Of a stretch of DNA of 64,000 nucleotides, positions 58,834-64,000 are shown one piece after another. Source of the DNA: Pseudomonas orientalis. GTDB lineage: Bacteria; Pseudomonadota; Gammaproteobacteria; Pseudomonadales; Pseudomonadaceae. How positions within the stretch are numbered: the stretch's first letter is position 1; every line of letters starts with the position of its first letter. Below the pieces are notes generated by a model that was not told where the DNA came from, ran no database searches, and saw only the letters and a list, made by a program, of their open reading frames with translations. The position numbers and the translations under genes were made by a program. Where the stretch lies: NCBI RefSeq assembly GCF_002934065.1, contig NZ_CP018049.1, forward strand, positions 4,090,501 through 4,154,500. Direction: 5' to 3'.

Positions 58834-60561
58834 ATGCGGTATCTATTTACTTTTCTGCTGGTGTTGCTGGCGGGGTTCGCCCAGGCCGCACCGGGTAACC
58901 CGTTCGAGTCCAAACCCGATTTCCTCCCGGTGGGCAAGGCCTTCACCTTTACTTCCGAGCGTCTTGAAAGCGGCGAGACCCAGCTGTATTGGCAGATTGC
59001 CGACGGTTACTACCTGTACCAGCAGCGCATGAAATTCGACGGCCTGGCGCAAAAGCCCGTGCTGCCCCAGGGCGAAGCCCATAGCGATGAGTTCTTCGGC
59101 GAACAGCAAGTGTATCGCCAGGGCCTGGAAGTGAAGCTCCCGGCCGACGCCACCGGCCAGGTCAGGCTGGGCTGGCAGGGCTGCGCCGACGCCGGCCTGT
59201 GCTATCCGCCACAATCGATCACCGTGGACCTGGGCGGCAACCCGGCCGTCGCCGCCACCGCGCAGGCCCAGGACGAAAGCCTGGCCAGCGGCCTGCAACA
59301 GCGCAGCCTGGGCTGGAGCCTGCTGATCTTTTTCGGCCTGGGCCTGTTGCTGGCGTTTGCCCCGTGTTCGTTGCCGATGCTGCCGATTCTCGCCGGCATG
59401 GTGGTGGGCAGCGGTGCCAGCCCGCGTCGCGGCTTTGCCCTGGCCAGCAGTTACGTGGTGTGCATGGCGCTGGTGTATGCGGCGCTGGGCGTGATGGCCG
59501 CGCTGCTCGGCGGCAACCTGGCCGCACTGCTGCAAACCCCGTGGATCCTCGGCAGTTTCGCCGCATTGTTCGTGATCCTCGCCCTGCCGATGTTCGGCTT
59601 CTTTGAGCTGCAACTGCCGGCCTTCCTGCGTGACCGCCTCGACACGGTCAGCCGCCGGCAGAGCGGTGGCAGCCTGGTCGGTGCCGGCATTCTCGGTGCG
59701 TTGTCCGGCCTGCTGGTGGGCCCGTGCATGACCGCGCCCCTGGCCGGCGCACTGCTGTATATCGCCCAGAGCGGCAATGCGCTGCACGGCGGGCTGATCC
59801 TGTTCGCCATGGGCATCGGCATCGGCATCCCGTTGTTGCTGCTGGTCACCGTGGGCAACCGCTTCCTGCCCAAGCCGGGCACCTGGATGAACGTGCTCAA
59901 GGGTATCTTCGGCTTCCTGTTCCTCGGCACCGCCGTGCTGATGATCCGTCCGGTGGTCGGCGAAAGCCTGTGGATCGGCCTGTGGGGCGCACTGGCACTG
60001 GTCATGGCCTATTGCGGTTGGACGCTGGCGCGTGAATACGGCCTGGCCGCCAAAGTGCTTGGCGCCGGCTCCCTGGTGCTGGGCCTGTGGGGCGCAGTGC
60101 TGGTGGTAGGCGCGGCCGGTGGCAGCGATGAGCTGTGGCAACCGCTGAAGGTCTACAGCGGCTCGCGGGTCGCCGCCACAGCAGGCGCTCACGATGGGTT
60201 CACGACCATCAACAACCCAGCCGCCCTGCAAAGCCAGCTCGACAGCGCCAAGGCCCAGGGCCAATGGGTGCTGGTGGACTACTACGCCGACTGGTGCGTG
60301 TCGTGCAAGATCATGGAAAAACAGGTGTTCGGCAAACCGGAAGTCATGGATGCCCTGAAAGACGTACGCCTGCTGCGCCTGGACGTCACCGCCGACACTG
60401 CCGCCAGCCGCGAACTGCTCGGCCGCTACAAGGTGCCGGGGCCACCGAGCTTCGTGTGGATCGGTCCGGACGGTGAAGAACGCCGGGCCCAGCGCATCAC
60501 CGGCGAGGTGGATGCCGCCGCCTTCCTGCAACGCTGGACGCACACCCGAGACGCGCGCTGA
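58834..60561 (+). CDS. dsbD: Thiol:disulfide interchange protein DsbD
   Basis: This 575-residue inner-membrane protein brings electrons from cytoplasmic thioredoxin to the periplasm. A signal peptide (RYLFTFLLVLLAGFAQA) leads to the alpha domain with GCADAGLCYPPQ (paired Cys), then eight membrane helices with FAPCSLPMLPIL and GPCMTAPLAG (redox Cys), and a C-terminal thioredoxin domain with YADWCVSCK near residue 487. It starts the dsbD-dsbE-dsbG operon; its stop overlaps the next ATG (TGATG). Confidence 0.96.
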   Translation: MRYLFTFLLVLLAGFAQAAPGNPFESKPDFLPVGKAFTFTSERLESGETQLYWQIADGYYLYQQRMKFDGLAQKPVLPQGEAHSDEFFGEQQVYRQGLEVKLPADATGQVRLGWQGCADAGLCYPPQSITVDLGGNPAVAATAQAQDESLASGLQQRSLGWSLLIFFGLGLLLAFAPCSLPMLPILAGMVVGSGASPRRGFALASSYVVCMALVYAALGVMAALLGGNLAALLQTPWILGSFAALFVILALPMFGFFELQLPAFLRDRLDTVSRRQSGGSLVGAGILGALSGLLVGPCMTAPLAGALLYIAQSGNALHGGLILFAMGIGIGIPLLLLVTVGNRFLPKPGTWMNVLKGIFGFLFLGTAVLMIRPVVGESLWIGLWGALALVMAYCGWTLAREYGLAAKVLGAGSLVLGLWGAVLVVGAAGGSDELWQPLKVYSGSRVAATAGAHDGFTTINNPAALQSQLDSAKAQGQWVLVDYYADWCVSCKIMEKQVFGKPEVMDALKDVRLLRLDVTADTAASRELLGRYKVPGPPSFVWIGPDGEERRAQRITGEVDAAAFLQRWTHTRDAR

Positions 60562-61406
60562 TGCTGACCCTCACCATCGGCACCTTCGCCATCGCCCTGA
60601 ATCACATCCTGTTGATCAGCGCGCTGATTCTGGCCACGCTGGTGGGCTGGCGTGTGGCCAGGCGTGGCGGGGAAAACCCCGAATCGGTGCTATTCAGCCT
60701 GTTTCTGCTGGGCATGCTGACCGCCCGTGTCAGCTTTGTACTGATGTATTGGGGCGATTACCGCAACGACTGGCTGCAAATGGTCGACCTGCGCGACGGC
60801 GGTTTCCTCGCCTGGCCCGGCGTGATTGCGCTGGTGCTCGGTGCGCTGGCCTACGGCTGGCGGCGCCCGGCCCTGCGCAAGCCTCTGAGTGCCGGGGTGA
60901 TCAGCGGCCTGGTGTTCTGGGGCATGGCCAGCCTGTCGCTGAACCTCTACGACAAGGGCTCGCAACTGCCGGACATCACCCTGCGCGATGCCAACGGCAA
61001 CGTGGTGCAACTGGCCGACTACAAAGGAGGCCCTCTGGTGATCAACCTCTGGGCCACCTGGTGCCCGCCCTGCCGCCGGGAAATGCCGGTGCTGGAGCGC
61101 GCGCAACATCAACGCCCGGATGTCACCTTCCTGTTCGTCAACCAGGCCGAGAGCATGCAAAGCGTCAGCACCTACCTGGCTACCCAGGGCCTGAACCTGG
61201 ACAACGTGCTGTTCGACGCCAGCGGCCGCCTCGGCCAGGCCGTCGGCTCCATGGCCTTGCCCACCACCTTGTTCTACACAGCCGACGGCCGCCTGATCAA
61301 CAGTCACCTGGGTGAGCTGTCCCAAGCCAGCCTGGCCCGTGCCATGGAACCCTTCGACACTGTCCCACAAAGGAAACCCACATGCCTCGCCTCCGCCACC
61401 TGCTGA
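60561..61406 (+). CDS. Membrane-anchored TlpA/DsbE-like reductase with Lgt-like N-terminus
   Basis: This 281-residue protein has four hydrophobic helices in residues 1-125 (HILLISALILATLVGW, SVLFSLFLLGMLTARVSFVLMY, WPGVIALVLGALAYGW, VISGLVFWGMASLSLN) whose order and YWGDYRNDWLQMVDLRDGGF loop recall prolipoprotein diacylglyceryl transferase. A periplasmic thioredoxin domain with WATWCPPCRREM (Cys near 166 and 169) and the cis-Pro region ALPTTLFYTADG follows. It probably receives electrons from DsbD. Overlaps dsbD by one base and dsbG by 25. Corresponds to dsbE of the P. aeruginosa dsbDEG operon. Confidence 0.87.
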   Translation: MLTLTIGTFAIALNHILLISALILATLVGWRVARRGGENPESVLFSLFLLGMLTARVSFVLMYWGDYRNDWLQMVDLRDGGFLAWPGVIALVLGALAYGWRRPALRKPLSAGVISGLVFWGMASLSLNLYDKGSQLPDITLRDANGNVVQLADYKGGPLVINLWATWCPPCRREMPVLERAQHQRPDVTFLFVNQAESMQSVSTYLATQGLNLDNVLFDASGRLGQAVGSMALPTTLFYTADGRLINSHLGELSQASLARAMEPFDTVPQRKPTCLASATC

Positions 61407-62143
61407 CCCTGCTGCCACTGACGCTTGCCGCCACCCTGGCCCAGGCCGAAGACTGGCCAGCGCCGATCAAGCAAATCGAAGCCAAGGGTGCCAGGATCCT
61501 CGGCAAATTCGACGCCCCCAGCGGCCTCACCGGCTATGCCGCGCAGTACCAGAACCGTGGCATGGCGCTGTACCTGACCGCCGACGGCAAAAGCGTGATC
61601 GCCGGCAACCTGTACGACACCCAAGGCAACGACCTGAGCAGCGCGCCCCTGGAAAAACTGGTGTACGCGCCGATGTCCAAGGAAGTCTGGGCCAAGATGG
61701 AAAACAGCAGCTGGATCCAGGACGGCGACAAGAACGCGCCACGCATCGTCTACCTGTTCAGCGACCCCAACTGCCCGTACTGCAACATGTTCTGGGAACA
61801 GGCCCGCCCGTGGGTAAAGGCCGGCAAGGTGCAGTTGCGCCACATCATGGTGGGGATTATCCGCGAAGACAGCCCGGGCAAATCCGCCGCGCTGTTTGCC
61901 GCCAAGGACCCGCAAAAGGCCCTGGAAGAACATGAGGCGGCCGGCAAGGGCAGCAAGTTGCAGGCACTGGCGAAGATCCCGGCGGATATTGAAGCCAGGC
62001 TTGATGGGAATATGAAGTTGATGGAGGAATTGGAGCTGTCGGCGACGCCGGCGATTTTCTACCTGGATGACAAGGGCGCATTGCAGCAACAGCAGGGGGC
62101 ACCGTCGCCGGATAAGTTGGTGAAGATTTTGGGGCCTAAATAG
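61382..62143 (+). CDS. dsbG: Thiol:disulfide interchange protein DsbG
   Basis: This 253-residue periplasmic protein has a signal peptide (RLRHLLTLLPLTLAATLAQA), an N-terminal dimerisation domain and a thioredoxin domain with FSDPNCPYCNMFWEQ near residue 131. The CPYC motif and length fit DsbG, which keeps single cysteines reduced and acts as an isomerase-like reductase. Its start lies inside the preceding gene (25-base overlap), so translation is coupled. The operon ends at a terminator 20 bases further on. Confidence 0.93.
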   Translation: MPRLRHLLTLLPLTLAATLAQAEDWPAPIKQIEAKGARILGKFDAPSGLTGYAAQYQNRGMALYLTADGKSVIAGNLYDTQGNDLSSAPLEKLVYAPMSKEVWAKMENSSWIQDGDKNAPRIVYLFSDPNCPYCNMFWEQARPWVKAGKVQLRHIMVGIIREDSPGKSAALFAAKDPQKALEEHEAAGKGSKLQALAKIPADIEARLDGNMKLMEELELSATPAIFYLDDKGALQQQQGAPSPDKLVKILGPK

Positions 62144-62164
62144 AATATCCAAAGCCTGACGAAA

Positions 62165-62194
62165 GAGGCCTCCATCACTGGAGGCCTCGTTTTT
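62165..62194 (+). terminator. Terminator of the dsb operon
   Basis: GAGGCCTCC (62165-62173) pairs with GGAGGCCTC (62180-62188), followed by GTTTTT. Confidence 0.9.
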
Positions 62195-62216
62195 GATACA
62201 CGTCAACCCTAGCCGA

Positions 62217-64000
62217 TCAAATGTTTTCCTTCACCGTAAGGTGAGTCACCTCATAGTCATTCACCGGACCTATCCCCATTACCGTATTGTGAAGAGCAAG
62301 CCTCACGGTACTTGAGGAGGCGACGAATTCGCCTTCCAGTAATTGCCAGGCAGTGCCCGCGGGAAAAGTGACTTTCGTAATCTCTTTCCCTTCGTCAACC
62401 AGGACTAATCCGGGCTTACTCGCAGCATTGCCCACGGGATCACGAACCCAGGCACTGAACGTATAGCTACGTCCCGCGTCAAGATTACTGAATACCTTGA
62501 ACAGCTTCTCACGCTGGGTACTAGGGTCGGTTGTATTGGTATAGCCCCAGTCCCACAACAGGTAGCCCGTAGCCCCTCCTGGTACAGACCCAGCCTTGCG
62601 CGACAGGTCTCTTGGATCCGTGGCGCCCTTTCCTTTCTGCCAGCCGTTCCAATCCTTGCCGGCTGGATCGAAGTCAGTGAAGTCGTAAAGTGCTTTAACG
62701 AAGTTCAACGTCAACGGCTGAAATTCGATCTCGACGCTTCCCACCGGATCTGGGCCGATGAAATGCGAAAAGTTAATGACGATCTTGGTATGACTTTTTA
62801 ACTTCTCCAACTCCGAGTGCAGGATCAGACACGACAATCCATCCCTGTCACCGTTTTCCAGGGGCCTCGCCATAACAGGGATTGTGATCGAAGAACCATC
62901 TTCTGCAGTCCCCGTAAGCGTCATAACCCCGAAATGCCCCTCCATGAAAAACCACCACGCCAAATCGACGTCGGCATCGGAACTCTTGACGATGACCTCG
63001 GCATCCTTCCCAGGGAAGGTACGCAGATCCAGGACGTCGCCAGTGGCCTGTTTCACCACTGGACGAGGACGCCGCTGCATGAGTGGCTCACCGACCTGCA
63101 ACTCCAGGGTGTCGGACACCATCTGATTGCAGGCGTTGATCACGGTATAGGTAATCAGTGGCTTCTTGCGGAAGCTGTTGATCACCTGCTCGCGCGACGC
63201 CAGGAAAGTGACCGTGCCGGCTGCCCCTTCCTGCAAGAGCAGCGGCCAACAGCTGTCTGCTTCGTCCAGGCACCATTGGGCAGTATGCTGGTGGCTCGGT
63301 TGATAGCCATCGTAAACCACATCGACATGCCCCCCTTCGCGAGCGTTCCACGGCACCAAAACACCACCCTGTGCCTCCCTGACTGTGGGTGCCCGTGGCG
63401 TCAGGGGCTGCTGGCGAATTGCGAATATTGCAGGTGGGAATTCGAGGGCGTCCTTCAGTTCGCTCGCGTTACAAAAGCTGGTCTTGACGCGCAGTTCGAA
63501 CGTGGAGCAATCGCCGATCTTTTCCAACTTAGCCCTTGGAATATCAGCCTTGACGCCGTCGCTTTTCCAGGCGTCCGTGACAATCTCACCGTCCAGAATA
63601 TCAAAGCGATAAGCGCTGCCATCTGCATATTTAGCATCGATCCACATCCAGCAATGGCTCGCACACTCACCATATGCGCCCAACGGCGCTATCACCTTCG
63701 CATCCCCCGGGAAGTTATCGAGGCACAGCATCCGATCCTGGTTCGCCTCTTCAATCAGCGGGCGTTCGAATTCGGGCGTTAAAACACTGATCACTCTCGC
63801 TTGGGACGGCTGTACCTTCCCAACGACGGCGAGGTCATAGGTCAGTGTCATCTTCTTGATGAAGAAACACGCCACCACACAAGCCGACAATTTGGCGGAA
63901 GGCTTATCTCCGTCCTGTTCAACCTTGAAATCACCCAACAGTTTCTTCGCGTAACCGGGCCCGCTTACATAAAACCTGACCTCGTCATCTTTGTAAGTGT
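62217..64000 (-). CDS. C-terminal part of a large unrecognised protein, runs off the window
   Basis: The frame is open to the right edge (the codons before 63938 read ...VRFYVSGPGYAKKLLGDF), so the true start lies beyond the window; an apparent TTG start at 63938 is internal. About 594 residues are visible. The middle looks like Ig-like beta domains (GGVLVPWNAREGGHVDVVYD, then TYTVINACNQMVSDTLELQVGEP, and a later SVEIEFQPLTL). The last 170 residues resemble a carbohydrate-binding jelly-roll (SNLDAGRSYTFSAWVRD, AWQLLEGEFVASSSTVRLAL). G+C is lower than in neighbours. I do not recognise the family; a surface or secreted protein is inference. Confidence 0.7.
   Translation of the reverse strand, partial: TYKDDEVRFYVSGPGYAKKLLGDFKVEQDGDKPSAKLSACVVACFFIKKMTLTYDLAVVGKVQPSQARVISVLTPEFERPLIEEANQDRMLCLDNFPGDAKVIAPLGAYGECASHCWMWIDAKYADGSAYRFDILDGEIVTDAWKSDGVKADIPRAKLEKIGDCSTFELRVKTSFCNASELKDALEFPPAIFAIRQQPLTPRAPTVREAQGGVLVPWNAREGGHVDVVYDGYQPSHQHTAQWCLDEADSCWPLLLQEGAAGTVTFLASREQVINSFRKKPLITYTVINACNQMVSDTLELQVGEPLMQRRPRPVVKQATGDVLDLRTFPGKDAEVIVKSSDADVDLAWWFFMEGHFGVMTLTGTAEDGSSITIPVMARPLENGDRDGLSCLILHSELEKLKSHTKIVINFSHFIGPDPVGSVEIEFQPLTLNFVKALYDFTDFDPAGKDWNGWQKGKGATDPRDLSRKAGSVPGGATGYLLWDWGYTNTTDPSTQREKLFKVFSNLDAGRSYTFSAWVRDPVGNAASKPGLVLVDEGKEITKVTFPAGTAWQLLEGEFVASSSTVRLALHNTVMGIGPVNDYEVTHLTVKENI

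Noticed and set aside
58843..60543. 566-codon minus-strand frame opposite dsbD
   Set aside because: Mirror frame of low-complexity composition; dsbD is clear.
62217..63938. TTG at 63938 as the start of the right-end gene
   Set aside because: No ribosome site, and the frame stays open to the window edge with protein-like sequence.

Overview
The window is a stretch of a fluorescent Pseudomonas chromosome, most likely of the P. fluorescens group. The evidence is high G+C coding sequence, very close matches in my memory to Pseudomonas proteins (MnmC, the NAGGN osmolyte genes, MbtH/PvdH, PuuD, DsbD/E/G), and many paired REP sequences of two families (core GGGGGCTTGCCCCC and core GAGCGAGCTTGCTC) between genes. 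No rRNA, tRNA, CRISPR array, prophage or insertion sequence was recognised.

Layout. 1-7.7 kb: start of a polyphosphate:AMP phosphotransferase, mnmC, and the three-gene N-acetylglutaminylglutamine amide (NAGGN) osmoprotectant operon. 7.4-14.4 kb: small genes (YheU, a CsrA paralogue, DUF3309, PLD-N-like, DUF3509, a short LuxR protein), an SDR, an LTA-synthase-like phosphotransferase and an ankyrin gene pair. 14.4-17.2 kb: aroC, an MFS carrier and an acireductone-dioxygenase-like cupin with altered metal ligands. 17.3-23.6 kb: hydrolases, PrmB, Smr, FolE and small membrane proteins. 23.7-27.7 kb: an AtuA-like pair with a CitMHS transporter and a divergent LysR regulator. 27.8-30.8 kb: GST, purine permease, LysE exporter. 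30.7-36.0 kb: one 1,756-residue toxin-like protein of lower G+C. 36.1-43.9 kb: a purine (urate) catabolism cluster. 44-50.7 kb: patatin, LpxL, MinCDE, RluA-type synthase, M18 peptidase. 50.7-56.5 kb: repeats, MscS channel, the pyoverdine genes mbtH-pvdH, an AmpDh3-like amidase. 56.6-62.1 kb: a two-component system divergent from a dsbD-dsbE-dsbG operon. 62.2-64 kb: the C-terminal part of a large unrecognised protein that runs off the window.

How the parts work together. Urate is expected to enter through the Tsx-like porin and the NCS2 permeases, be oxidised by the membrane PuuD (which carries its own c-type haem site instead of a soluble uricase), then pass through UraH, UraD, PuuE, Alc and AllA to glyoxylate and urea. 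A palindrome TTGTATACAA recurs in front of puuE, in a one-mismatch form in front of uraH, and 8 kb away in front of the first NCS2 permease, suggesting one regulator for all three. The pvdH-mbtH operon has an exact iron-starvation (PvdS) promoter. The dsb genes share their intergenic region with the regulator genes, and it carries an 11-bp tandem repeat typical of an OmpR-type response regulator site.

The least explained items are the giant toxin-like gene, the cupin paralogue with two replaced metal ligands, a dispersed repeat that folds into a three-way-junction structure, and the large partial gene at the right end.
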